Source: Methylobacterium sp. PvR107
GTDB lineage: Bacteria; Pseudomonadota; Alphaproteobacteria; Rhizobiales; Beijerinckiaceae
Length of the DNA stretch: 64,000 nt
Assembly: GCF_017833295.1 (NCBI RefSeq)
Contig: NZ_JAFIBW010000001.1
Span: 2,108,001-2,172,000, forward strand
Reading direction: 5' to 3'
Positions 30,001 through 37,677 of this stretch are shown piece after piece. Position numbers and translations under genes: made by a program. Each line of letters starts with the position of its first letter. Position 1 is the first letter of the stretch. A model generated the notes under the pieces. It had not been told where the DNA came from. It saw only the letters and a list, made by a program, of their open reading frames with translations, and did not search any database.

Positions 30001-31135
30001 CCTGCTGGTCGCGGCCGAGCAGGCTCAGATCCTCGCCCGCCACATACACGGAGTAGTTCGGGATCGGGCCGCCGATGGTGACCGGCTCACCGGCTCGCAT
30101 CTCGGCGGCGGTCGCCACCACCGTGGCCTCGGTCGGCCCGTAGGTGTTGAACAGCTGGCGCGTGCCGGTGGCCCAGCGGGCGACCAGGGGCTCCGGCAGG
30201 GCCTCGCCGCCGAGCAGGACGAGGCGCACGGTCGGCAGGTCGCCCGAGATCATCGCCAGCAGGGTCGGCACGGTGTCGAGCACCGTGATCCGCTCCGCCT
30301 CCAGGATGCCCGGCAGCGATTCCACGTCGCCCATCATGGCGGGACTCGCCACGAACAGGGTCGCGCCCACAAGGTACGGGACCCAGATCTCCTCCATGGA
30401 GAGATCGAAGGCGACCGAGGCCCCCTGGAACACCACATCCTCGGCGCGCATCCCGTAGAGCGCGTTCCCCGAGCGCAGGAAGTGGCAGATGTTGGCGTGG
30501 CTGATGACGATGCCCTTCGGCACGCCGGTCGAGCCGGAGGTGTAGATCAGATAGGCAGGGTGCTCGGGGGTCAGGCCGGCGGCGCGGGCATCGGGGACCG
30601 GTGCCTCGGCGGGGGTCGCGGCGTCGAGATCGGCCGGCGTCAGGGCGGGTGCCGCGTCCGGTGCGGATGGCTTGAGCGCCGGAGAGACCACCAGCGCCTT
30701 GGCCGCCGCATCCGTCAGGCAGACCCCGACCCGGTCGGCCGGCGCCTCGGCGTCGAAGGGCAGCCATGCGGCGCCCGAGAGCGTGATGCCGATCTGCGCC
30801 ACGAGCAGATCCGGGCCACGGGCCATCCACAGTCCGACCACGTCGCCGGGACCGATGCTCCGGTGGGCGAGGCCGGCCGCGATCCGGCCGGCGCGATCGA
30901 CGACTTGGGCATAGGTCAGGTGCGGGTGAACGCCGCCCGCCTCGACGCGCGCGCCATCGATGAGGCACGGATGGTCTGGGCGGCTGCGGGCCGAGTCCAA
31001 AAAAATCTCGGCCAGCACCTCGTCGCGGATCAGATCTGGACGGTGCGCGCCGCGCAGGAAAGCGGCCCCCTCGCCGGGACGCTCGCGCTCCCCCGCGGCC
31101 AATCCAGGCCGGGTCTTCTCGGCGACGTCGCTCAT
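27065..31135 (-). CDS. Pls-type non-ribosomal peptide synthetase (A-T-membrane/beta-helix)
   Basis: A 1356-residue membrane enzyme. Residues 40-540 are an adenylation domain (YTSGSTG at 198-204, NTYGPTEAT at 330-338, YRSGD at 418-422, GKVDRK at 526-531). A thiolation domain follows, with the carrier serine S585 in DLGGHSLL. There is no condensation or thioesterase domain. The rest alternates membrane segments (about 653-715, 885-1000, 1143-1198) with three left-handed beta-helix regions of hexapeptide repeats (765-865, 1008-1090, 1250-1335). This is the layout of epsilon-poly-lysine synthetase and its 'terminal domain' relatives. Pocket residues D244, L245, E248, D287 include two acids, suggesting a basic amino acid. 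The product here is unknown. Confidence 0.88.
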   Translation of the reverse strand: MSDVAEKTRPGLAAGERERPGEGAAFLRGAHRPDLIRDEVLAEIFLDSARSRPDHPCLIDGARVEAGGVHPHLTYAQVVDRAGRIAAGLAHRSIGPGDVVGLWMARGPDLLVAQIGITLSGAAWLPFDAEAPADRVGVCLTDAAAKALVVSPALKPSAPDAAPALTPADLDAATPAEAPVPDARAAGLTPEHPAYLIYTSGSTGVPKGIVISHANICHFLRSGNALYGMRAEDVVFQGASVAFDLSMEEIWVPYLVGATLFVASPAMMGDVESLPGILEAERITVLDTVPTLLAMISGDLPTVRLVLLGGEALPEPLVARWATGTRQLFNTYGPTEATVVATAAEMRAGEPVTIGGPIPNYSVYVAGEDLSLLGRDQQGELLIGGPGVACGYLARPELTAEKFIANPFASNGTDPVLYRSGDAVSLDAAGRIVFHGRIDDQVKIRGFRVELGEIEARIRSVPEINQAAVVLRQDDGVDRLVAFLIPERGCAIDTAALRRTLAGQMPPYMVPGHFEVTETLPRLTSGKVDRKALKVAPLTVVSADGEQEPPANETEAALVAAAKQIFGNQPIPLEGDFFADLGGHSLLAARFVSAVRETPALAGITLPDLYALRTMRAMADALIARTGGMGAAAAIRDLSFEPPPLLRRALCGLAQLVALPFVIALATAQWLGMFVTYLLLTGGGLSFFAELGVLLLVYVAINGVTAVAAVAGKWLILGKTKPGRYPLWGAYYYRWWLSQRLAPLVHVKWLQGSPAIAIYLRLMGAKIGRDTLISDIEVGAPDLLTIGDGASLGGRLVIANAEIVANELVIGRVEIGADAAVGTSCVLSHDTVVGPKAEIGDLTTIPAGTRVGVAERWDGSPGRKVGMADPAELPAPSEASWRRRAGFMAAYVVLLGAIPAVGLLPIFPAFFIFDQISDSLSDITDIDYHWYLPILTWPTAMLMTAGTVLLIAGIRWIVLPRTRSGTYSVHSLFYLRKWSLALAVEVTLETLSSLFATVYMRAWYRLMGANMGHGAEISTNLSGRYDLAEIGAKNFIADEVVYGEEEVRRGWMHLEPTRTGARVFVGNDAVVPPGAVIPDDVLIGIKSKPPENGAMSPGETWFGSPPIRLPARQKVDLGSTAQTYEPGIWPKVRRGIFEAFATSFSPMLYITLAITVIDWYFYPAILEKDWTGLAVSFVAASVAIALIQSSAVIVMKWLLMGVYKPGMQPMWSWWAMRTEAIAVAYWGLAGKVLLEHLQGTPFLPWVLRLFGVKVGKGVCMLTTDITEFDCVTIGDYATINRVSALQTHLYEDRIMKIGRVVVGRGVSVGAFSTVLYDTKVGDFARLRPLTIVMKGESIPANTEWEGAPAVPVIHAA

Positions 31136-31245
31136 CCGCTGCTCCGCTGGCCGCCCGACCGGGCCGGCACTTCCGTGGCAGCCGCCCTATAGCCTACCGA
31201 TCATGCCGTTATCGAGGCGGCTTTGCACTGCGCCCGCGCACGGGA

Positions 31246-31842
31246 TCAACCCCAGCGCCAGCGGTCAGGCTCGAGGACCAGAACTTCCCCCTGGCGAATG
31301 CCGAGCCGGGGCGCAGCGTAGATATCGAGGTGACCGAGTGCGACCAGGGCCGCGCGCGCCACCCCGCCATGGGCGACGACGACCGTGTCCCGCTGCAGGC
31401 TGCCGAGCATCGGGCCGACCCGCTCCACCAGCGCGGCATAGCTCTCGCCGCCTTGGCCCGGCGGCCGGTGATGCCAGCGATCGCGGTCGCGCCCGGCGGC
31501 GCCGGTCGGGTCGCGACGGCGGATCTCCGCCCAGGTCGAGCCCTCCCAATTGCCGAAACCGATCTCCCGCAGCCTCGGATCCGTATCGTATCCCTCGGCG
31601 CCGAGACCCAGCGTCGTGCGCAGGATCTCCATGGTCCGTCGGGTGCGCTTGAGCGGGCTCGCAACGAACTGCGCTTCGGCGAGCGTCGAGCCCGCCAGTT
31701 TGGCGAGGCGCTCCGCAGCCATGACGGCCTGCGCCTCCCCTTGTGCGTTCAGGTCGGTATCGCGACCGCCTTGGAGGCGTCCCTCGGCGTTCCAATCGGT
31801 CTGGCCGTGGCGGATGAAGTAGATCGTAACCAACCGTCTCAC
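31246..31842 (-). CDS. Histidine phosphatase (phosphoglycerate-mutase-like)
   Basis: A 198-residue enzyme of the histidine phosphatase superfamily. The catalytic histidine is in the RHG motif of TIYFIRHGQTDWN, and the second histidine is in VVVAHGGVARA. It probably removes phosphate from a small metabolite rather than acting in glycolysis. The GTG at 31842, behind AGGACGGGAT, is preferred; an ATG at 31950 would overlap the divergent PPK2 gene and lacks homology. It lies 110 bases upstream of the peptide synthetase gene on the same strand and might be co-transcribed. Confidence 0.8.
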   Translation of the reverse strand: MRRLVTIYFIRHGQTDWNAEGRLQGGRDTDLNAQGEAQAVMAAERLAKLAGSTLAEAQFVASPLKRTRRTMEILRTTLGLGAEGYDTDPRLREIGFGNWEGSTWAEIRRRDPTGAAGRDRDRWHHRPPGQGGESYAALVERVGPMLGSLQRDTVVVAHGGVARAALVALGHLDIYAAPRLGIRQGEVLVLEPDRWRWG

Positions 31843-31864
31843 ATCCCGTCCTGCGCAGGCGTTC

Positions 31865-31889
31865 GGAACGGCCAGGGGTGCCGACCGTT
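31865..31889 (+). promoter_or_regulatory. Predicted EcfG (general stress) promoter of PPK2
   Basis: GGAAC and CGTT separated by 16 bases, the consensus of sigma-EcfG promoters controlled by PhyR/NepR in Methylobacterium. It lies 41 bases before the PPK2 ATG in the right orientation. Confidence 0.65.
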
Positions 31890-31930
31890 CTCGCCGTCGG
31901 TCGGCAACGTCCGGAAACAGGTCCTGCCCT

Positions 31931-32923
31931 ATGTCGAAGAAGCACGGCAAGCATCATCGCGGCCAGAAGCGCGACCCTCGCATGACAGACGGGGAAGACC
32001 TGCACGGGACAGCCCCTGCGAAGCGCCCGTCGACGGCTCGTTGGGCCAGCACGCTCGACACAGCCGCCGAGACCAGCCCGGCCGCTCTGGGATCGCACCG
32101 GCAGGTCCCCATCCCCGCCGCAGCGGGCATCACGGTAGTCGAACCCGGCACACGGTTCGACCTCGGCGCGGTGGATCCCGACGCCGATGGCGGCCTCGAC
32201 AAGGACTGGGCGAAGGAGGCCCTGGGCCAGGAGCGCGAGCGGATCATTGCGCTTCAGGAGCGCCTCTATGCCGAACGCGCCCGCAGTCTGCTGCTGGTGT
32301 TCCAGGCCATCGACACCGGCGGCAAGGACGGGACGATCCGGGCTGTTCTGAAAGGCGTGAACCCGCAAGGTTGCACCGTCGCCTCGTTCAAGGTGCCGTC
32401 GAGCGACGAGCGCGATCACGATTTCCTGTGGCGCTACCACGCCCGGACGCCGGGGCGCGGCATCATCGGCGTCTTCAACCGCAGCCACTACGAGGACGTG
32501 CTCGTGGTACGTGTGAAGGGCTTGGTGCCGGACGCGGTCTGGCAGAGCCGCTACGGCCAGATCAACGATTTCGAGCACCTGCTCACGGAATCGGGCACGA
32601 CCATCCTGAAATTCTTCCTGCACATCTCCAAGGCGGAACAGAAGAAGCGGCTGGAGGCCCGGATCGCCGATCCGGAAAAGCACTGGAAGTTCGACCCCGC
32701 CGACCTCGTCGAGCGGAAATCCTGGGATGCCTATCAGCAGGCCTTCGCGGACGCGCTCTCGCGCTGCTCGACCCCCCGTGCCCCGTGGCTCGTGGTGCCG
32801 GCCAATCACAAATGGTTCCGCAACTACGTGATCGCCAAGACCGTGGCGGATACGCTGGAGGCGATGGATCCGCGATTCCCCGAGGCTCCCAAGGGGATCG
32901 CCGATTTGACCGTTCCGGATTGA
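31931..32923 (+). CDS. PPK2-family polyphosphate kinase
   Basis: A 330-residue polyphosphate:nucleotide phosphotransferase, moving phosphate between polyphosphate and nucleoside mono- or diphosphates. The Walker A-type loop is QAIDTGGKDGT (125-135), the Walker B-type motif is FNRSHYEDV (182-190), and RYGQINDFE plus FFLHISKAEQ follow. The basic N-terminus (about 60 residues) is not part of the catalytic core. PPK2 classes differ in donor and acceptor and cannot be told apart safely here. It is predicted to be induced in the general stress response and is divergent from the phosphatase gene. Confidence 0.9.
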   Translation: MSKKHGKHHRGQKRDPRMTDGEDLHGTAPAKRPSTARWASTLDTAAETSPAALGSHRQVPIPAAAGITVVEPGTRFDLGAVDPDADGGLDKDWAKEALGQERERIIALQERLYAERARSLLLVFQAIDTGGKDGTIRAVLKGVNPQGCTVASFKVPSSDERDHDFLWRYHARTPGRGIIGVFNRSHYEDVLVVRVKGLVPDAVWQSRYGQINDFEHLLTESGTTILKFFLHISKAEQKKRLEARIADPEKHWKFDPADLVERKSWDAYQQAFADALSRCSTPRAPWLVVPANHKWFRNYVIAKTVADTLEAMDPRFPEAPKGIADLTVPD

Positions 32924-32938
32924 AGCGGGAGGCACGGC

Positions 32939-34093
32939 ATGCTGACGGTACGCGAGGTCGCGGTCTCGGGTTACCGCTCGCTGCGGCGGATCAGTTTCCC
33001 GGTCGACGATCTATCGGTCTTCGTCGGCGGCAACGGGACGGGCAAGACCAACCTCTACCGGGCTCTGGAACTACTGCAGGCCGCCGCCCTGGGCACGCTA
33101 ACCCGTGCTCTCGCCGCGGAAGGCGGAATGGATTCGGTGCTCTGGGCCGGCCGGCGCCGACAGGGCGAGCCCGCCCGGCTCTGCCTGTCCGTCAGCCTGC
33201 GCGATGACGAGACGGGCCAGGTTTTCGCCTACGCGGTGGAGATCGGACTGGTGCCGCAGGCCGGCGCCGAGATCTACGGCGCAGCCTTCCGGCAGGAGCC
33301 GCAGGTGAAGGCCGAGCGTCTGAGCGTGCGGAATGGTGGCCGGACGGCCGTGATCCTCGATCGGGACGGCCGCAGCGGCTTCGTGCGCGACGCCGATGGG
33401 CGCAAGCAAAGCCTCGGGATCGACCTGCTCGCCACCGAGACCGCGCTCGGCAGCGCCCTGATCGCGACCGGCCAGCCGGAGATCGCCCTGGTGCGGCTGT
33501 CCATGACGGCGTGGCGATTCCACCACGGCTTCCGGACCGACGCCGATTCACCCCTGCGGCGGTCGTGCCTCGCGGTGACCACGCCGACCCTGGCCTCGGA
33601 CGGCTCCGATCTCGCCGCAGTCTTCGCGACGCTCGCCCATATCCGCCAGGACACAACGGACCTCGATGACGCCATCGACGGCGCCTTTCCGGGGGCGCGC
33701 CTGATCATTCCGGAACCGGGGCGGGAGGCGAGCTTCGGCGTGACCTTCCCCGACTTCGCAAAGCGGATCTTCGACGCCTCGGAGTTGTCGGACGGAACCT
33801 TGCGCTTCCTCGCCCTGGCCGGTGCCCTGCTCGGCTACCGGCTGCCGCCGTTCATCGCCCTGAACGAGCCGGAGACCAGCTTGCATCCCGACCTGATGGA
33901 GCCGCTGGCCCGGCTGATCGCCCGGGCGGCGGAACGGACGCAGGTCTGGCTGGTCACCCATTCCGATCGCCTGGCTGATGCCATCGCGGCCTCCAGCGGT
34001 CCGCGTCCGCGGACCGTCCTCAAGCGCGACGGCGAGACCTGGATCGAGGGGCTGAGGCTCTCGGGTACGTTCGTCGAATCCGCCGAGGATTGA
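32939..34093 (+). CDS. RecF-like AAA ATPase (COG4637 type)
   Basis: A 384-residue SMC/RecF-fold ATPase. Walker A is FVGGNGTGKTNL near residue 30, the signature-like stretch is SELSDGTLRFLALAGALL, and Walker B is FIALNEPETSLHPDL, with Asn in the place of the first Asp, as is usual in this subgroup. A D-loop and a switch histidine (WLVTHSDRLAD) follow. No nuclease partner is adjacent, so a defence function cannot be claimed. It begins 15 bases after the PPK2 stop, probably in the same transcript. Confidence 0.82.
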   Translation: MLTVREVAVSGYRSLRRISFPVDDLSVFVGGNGTGKTNLYRALELLQAAALGTLTRALAAEGGMDSVLWAGRRRQGEPARLCLSVSLRDDETGQVFAYAVEIGLVPQAGAEIYGAAFRQEPQVKAERLSVRNGGRTAVILDRDGRSGFVRDADGRKQSLGIDLLATETALGSALIATGQPEIALVRLSMTAWRFHHGFRTDADSPLRRSCLAVTTPTLASDGSDLAAVFATLAHIRQDTTDLDDAIDGAFPGARLIIPEPGREASFGVTFPDFAKRIFDASELSDGTLRFLALAGALLGYRLPPFIALNEPETSLHPDLMEPLARLIARAAERTQVWLVTHSDRLADAIAASSGPRPRTVLKRDGETWIEGLRLSGTFVESAED

Positions 34094-34133
34094 TCCCGAC
34101 GCTGGCCGAGCGGCGAAGCGGGGCCGACGGCTC

Positions 34134-34958
34134 CTAATCCTTGTCGAGGGTCAGGTCCGGCGCCTCGGGGTTCTTCATGCCGACGACATGGTAGCCGGCA
34201 TCCACGTGCAGGATCTCGCCGGTCATGCCGGCGGCCATGTCGGAGACCAGATAGGCGGCGGTCTCACCGACCTCGCCGATGGTCACGGTCCGCCGGAGCG
34301 GGGCGTTGTACTCGTTCCACTTCAGGATGTAGCGGAAGTCGCCGATTCCCGAGGCCGCGAGCGTCTTGATCGGGCCCGCCGAGATCGCGTTGACCCGAAT
34401 GTTCTTCGGGCCGAGATCGGCCGCTAGATACCGGACCGAGGCCTCGAGCGCCGCCTTGGCGACGCCCATGACGTTGTAGTGCGGCATCCATTTCTCGGCG
34501 CCGTAATAGGTCAGCGTCACGAGCGAGCCGCCCGGGCGCATGATCTTCTCGGCCCGTTGCGCCACCGCGGTGAAGGAGTAACACGAGACCAGGAGCGACT
34601 TGGTGAAGTTGTCTTCCGAGGTCTCGATGTAGCGGCCGGTCAGCTCGTCCTTGTCGGAGAAGGCGATGCAGTGGACCACGAAGTCGATGCCGTCGGGAAA
34701 GACCCTGGCCGCCTCCGCGAAGACGGCGTCGATCGTGGACGAATCGGTCACGTCGCAATGGCCGATGACGTGGGCGTCAAGTTCCTTGGCGAGCGGCTCG
34801 ACCCGCTTGCGCAGGGCGTCGCCCTGATATGTGAAGGCGAGCTCGGCGCCGTGGGCGCGGGCGCTGCGGGCGATACCCCAGGCGATCGAGCGGTTGTTGG
34901 CGACCCCGAGGACGATGCCCCGCTTGCCCGCCAGAAGGCCCTGCCCGTGTTCCGCCAT
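34134..34958 (-). CDS. fabI: Enoyl-[acyl-carrier-protein] reductase (NADH)
   Basis: A 274-residue enzyme that reduces enoyl-ACP in the last step of each fatty-acid elongation cycle. It is a short-chain dehydrogenase variant: NAD-binding GVANNRSIAWGIA, the catalytic tyrosine Y161 and lysine K168 in HYNVMGVAKAAL, and Y151 in TYYGAEKW. SAGPIKTLAASGI and the C-terminal HVDAGYHVVGM are also typical of FabI. Length is normal. Some alphaproteobacteria carry two fabI copies; only one is seen here. Confidence 0.96.
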   Translation of the reverse strand: MAEHGQGLLAGKRGIVLGVANNRSIAWGIARSARAHGAELAFTYQGDALRKRVEPLAKELDAHVIGHCDVTDSSTIDAVFAEAARVFPDGIDFVVHCIAFSDKDELTGRYIETSEDNFTKSLLVSCYSFTAVAQRAEKIMRPGGSLVTLTYYGAEKWMPHYNVMGVAKAALEASVRYLAADLGPKNIRVNAISAGPIKTLAASGIGDFRYILKWNEYNAPLRRTVTIGEVGETAAYLVSDMAAGMTGEILHVDAGYHVVGMKNPEAPDLTLDKD

Positions 34959-35101
34959 GATCGATCCCGAAGCCTCGCGGCACCTCGCGGCGCCGGGGCG
35001 CCTCCTTAGCGGAGGCGGCCCGGAGACGGAAGTCCGGGCTGCCTCCGTGCACTTTCAGGCCGGCGCCACTTTCTCAGGTCGCCTCGCTCAGGCCGCCTTG
35101 C

Positions 35102-36013
35102 TCAGGCCGCCTTGGCGGCACGGCGGCCGCGGGCGAACTCCATCAGGGCCGCGTCCTCATCCCGCGGCAGGACGATCGCTGTCGTGGCGAACAGGTCACC
35201 CTGCGTCCCGTCCTTCTTCGGCAGACCCTTGCCGCGCAGACGGAAGGTGCGGCCGGAACTGGTCATCGCCGGAATCTTCATCTCGACGGCGCCGGTGAGC
35301 GTCGGCACGCGGATCGTTCCCCCGAGAACGGCGTCCTCCAGCGGCACCTCGACGGTGGTCCGCAGATCGGCGCCCTCGACCGTGAAACCGGGATGGGGCC
35401 GAAGCTTGATGGTCAGCAGCGCATCGCCCGCTTCGCCGCGCGGGCCGCCGCTCTGGCCGAGGCCGCGGAGCCGGATGGTCTGGCCATCGACCACGCCGCG
35501 CGGGATGACGACGTCGACCTCGCGTCCGGTGGGCAGATACAGGCGCAGCTTCTCCTCGCTGGCAACCTGCTCCAGCGTCACCGACAGCTCGGCGGCCACG
35601 TCGTCGCCCTTGGCGGCCTGCCGCGCGCCGGGGCCGGCTCCGCCCGCACGGAACGCTTCGCCGAAAATGTGCGAGAAGATATCCTCGCCCATCCCGCCAC
35701 CCATGCCACCCTGCCGGCCGCGGGCCATGTTCTCGAAATCGAACCCGCCCCCCCGGCCACCCCCGAAGCCCTCGAAGCCGGTCGCGCGCGGCTTGCCCTC
35801 GGCGTCGATCTCGCCGCGGTCGAACTGCTTGCGCTTCTCGGCGTCGCCCAGGATTTCGTAGGCGGAATTCGCCTCGGCGAACCGGTCCTTCGCCTTCACG
35901 TCGTTCTTGTTGCGGTCGGGGTGGAAGTCCTTGGCGAGCTTGCGATAGGCCTTCTTGATCTCGGCCTCGCTCGCCCCCTTGGCCACGCCCAGCACGTCAT
36001 AGGGATTGCGCAT
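35102..36013 (-). CDS. DnaJ/CbpA-type co-chaperone
   Basis: A 303-residue class B J-protein. The J-domain occupies residues 1-68, with HPD at 31-33 (KDFHPDRNKND). A Gly/Phe-rich linker follows (GFEGFGGGRGGGFDFENMAR), then two beta-barrel substrate domains (EEKLRLYLPTGREVDVVIP, then LKLRPHPGF-like strands). No zinc finger is present, so it resembles CbpA/DnaJ2 rather than DnaJ. The start at 36013 gives the conserved MRNPYDVLGV; longer frames upstream lack homology. It would work with DnaK, encoded elsewhere. Confidence 0.92.
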   Translation of the reverse strand: MRNPYDVLGVAKGASEAEIKKAYRKLAKDFHPDRNKNDVKAKDRFAEANSAYEILGDAEKRKQFDRGEIDAEGKPRATGFEGFGGGRGGGFDFENMARGRQGGMGGGMGEDIFSHIFGEAFRAGGAGPGARQAAKGDDVAAELSVTLEQVASEEKLRLYLPTGREVDVVIPRGVVDGQTIRLRGLGQSGGPRGEAGDALLTIKLRPHPGFTVEGADLRTTVEVPLEDAVLGGTIRVPTLTGAVEMKIPAMTSSGRTFRLRGKGLPKKDGTQGDLFATTAIVLPRDEDAALMEFARGRRAAKAA

Positions 36014-36231
36014 GGAACTCTTGGCTGTGCGGTGTGGGGTCTCGACCCCGATGTGGGAAGGATGTTGCATCCCTGCAACGGTCCTACTGCCGAAAGTCTG
36101 CGGGTTCGAGCGTGGCGTCAAGCGGCGGCTCTCGCCCCCTCGGGCGGCGGAGCATACTTGTGCCGTCGGCCGGTTGCGCGCTCCCCGCGCCGCCCGTCGC
36201 CGACCTTGAACCGTGACAGACCGGAGACCCG

Positions 36232-36615
36232 ATGCAATACGCCTGCGATCACGTCCATCTGCGCAGCCGCGACGCCGTCAAGGCCGGGGCGTTCTACGTT
36301 GAGATTTTCGGAGCTCGAGAGGTGAAGCGCGTCGGCGACGACCCGGTGCAGCGCGTCGTCCTGGATCTTGGCGGGCTCACCGTGTTCATCGAGCAGGCGC
36401 CGGCCGAGACGACGCCCGCGGCACCGGCTCCCTGCCTAGGCCTCGAGCATATCGGATTGCGGGTCGCCGATATCGAGGCAGCGATGGCCGATCTCACCGC
36501 CCGGGGTGTGCCGGTCCGAACCGGCATAACCCAGCGCGCCCCCGACCTCCGGATCGCCTTCCTGGAAGGTCCGGACGGCACGCTGATCGAGATCCTGGAG
36601 CGCAAGGCCGCCTGA
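36232..36615 (+). CDS. VOC/glyoxalase-family protein
   Basis: A 127-residue protein with two beta-alpha-beta-beta-beta modules of the vicinal-oxygen-chelate fold. The presumed metal ligands are H7/H9 in CDHVHLRSRD, H73 in LEHIGLRV and E in the C-terminal DGTLIEILE. The substrate is unknown; such proteins include lyases, dioxygenases and resistance proteins. It stands alone between divergent or convergent neighbours. Confidence 0.82.
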   Translation: MQYACDHVHLRSRDAVKAGAFYVEIFGAREVKRVGDDPVQRVVLDLGGLTVFIEQAPAETTPAAPAPCLGLEHIGLRVADIEAAMADLTARGVPVRTGITQRAPDLRIAFLEGPDGTLIEILERKAA

Positions 36616-36774
36616 TTCGCGGGTTCGCCCACCGTGCGCGACGATCACCCCGGCGTTGCCGCGCCCGATCTACGGGAGTGACGTGGTGATGGCATCTGTC
36701 CCGGGGCTTGCCGCACCGGTCTGCATGCCGGTCATCGACTGAACGGAAACGACCCCGCCGCTGGGCGGGTCGGG

Positions 36775-37542
36775 CTACTCGGCGGGGGCCGCAATTCGTG
36801 CGGTCCGGTCGAAATTCTCCGTTCCGTACACGCCACCGAGGACGGCCTCGCAATGCAGCCGCACACGGGCATGGCACTCGCAGGCGGCCGCCGAGACCGC
36901 ACGCCGGTCGAGGATGGTGATCCGCCCGCGGCCAACTAGAATGAGCCCCTGGTCCTGAAGCATACGCAGGATCCGCGTCAGATAGGTGCGCTGGACGCCG
37001 AGCATCGAGGCCAGCAGTTCGTGTGTGATCGGCAGCGTGTCGTCCTGAATCCGTTCCTGGAGCGTCATGAGCCAGCGGAGACAGCGTTGCTCGATGGGGT
37101 GCAAGGCGTTGCAGGCAGCGGTCTGAAGCAGTTGAGCCAGCAGGCAATCGGCGTAGCGCGCGAGAAGGTCTCGCAGCGAGGCGGACCGTCGGACGGCCTC
37201 TTGGAGCCGTTCCACCTCGAGGCGCAGCATTCGCCCGCCCATATGCACCAGCGCGTTGGCGGATGCCGGCAAGCGCCCCTGACTCACGATTCCGCCGACG
37301 GCGCCCTCATGTCCGATGGTGGCGGTCTCGGCAGTCCGCCCGTCTCGCGTGACGACGACCAGCGCCACAACGGCATGGTTGCAGGGGAACGTGATGTGCG
37401 TGACGTCCTCGCCCGCCTCGAAGATCGTCTCGCCCTTGGCGTGGGCAATCGGCTCCAGATCAGGGGCGATCAGCGCGCGGTCTGAGGGGGGAAGCGCATC
37501 GAGAAGCAGGTTGCCCGTAGGGAGGGCAATGTCGATTGGCAT
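36775..37542 (-). CDS. Crp/Fnr-family transcription regulator
   Basis: A 255-residue regulator with an N-terminal cyclic-nucleotide-like barrel (about 20-140; GETIFEAGEDVTHITFP) and a C-terminal winged helix (about 165-230; ELLASMLGVQRTYLTRIL). No cysteine cluster for an iron-sulfur centre is seen, and the barrel lacks the clear cAMP phosphate-binding Arg-Ser pair, so ligand and signal are unknown. The start at 37542 is chosen because the upstream 26 residues of the longer frame are low-complexity. A hairpin-like GC palindrome lies just after its stop (near 36748-36770). Confidence 0.85.
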   Translation of the reverse strand: MPIDIALPTGNLLLDALPPSDRALIAPDLEPIAHAKGETIFEAGEDVTHITFPCNHAVVALVVVTRDGRTAETATIGHEGAVGGIVSQGRLPASANALVHMGGRMLRLEVERLQEAVRRSASLRDLLARYADCLLAQLLQTAACNALHPIEQRCLRWLMTLQERIQDDTLPITHELLASMLGVQRTYLTRILRMLQDQGLILVGRGRITILDRRAVSAAACECHARVRLHCEAVLGGVYGTENFDRTARIAAPAE

Positions 37543-37677
37543 CGCGAACGGAGGAGTGCGGGACAGGAGGCCTCCGACAGGCTCCTCACGGACCCGCCCG
37601 CCGGCGGCCGGACCCGACACGCATACTGCGTGACCGGCACCCCTGAACTAACCTAGGTTGCTTTCCATGACACACTT

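Noticed and set aside
28649..31192. An 847-codon open frame antisense to the peptide synthetase gene
   Set aside because: It is the mirror of a strongly protein-like gene in high-GC DNA; the translation is rich in Arg, Asp, Gly and His without any recognisable domain.
32939..34093. Anti-phage (OLD/Gabija-like) defence ATPase
   Set aside because: No nuclease, TOPRIM or helicase partner is adjacent, and the chain matches a common housekeeping-like RecF-fold group.
36616..36774. A 16-codon frame ending near 36745
   Set aside because: Too short and without a convincing ribosome-binding site.
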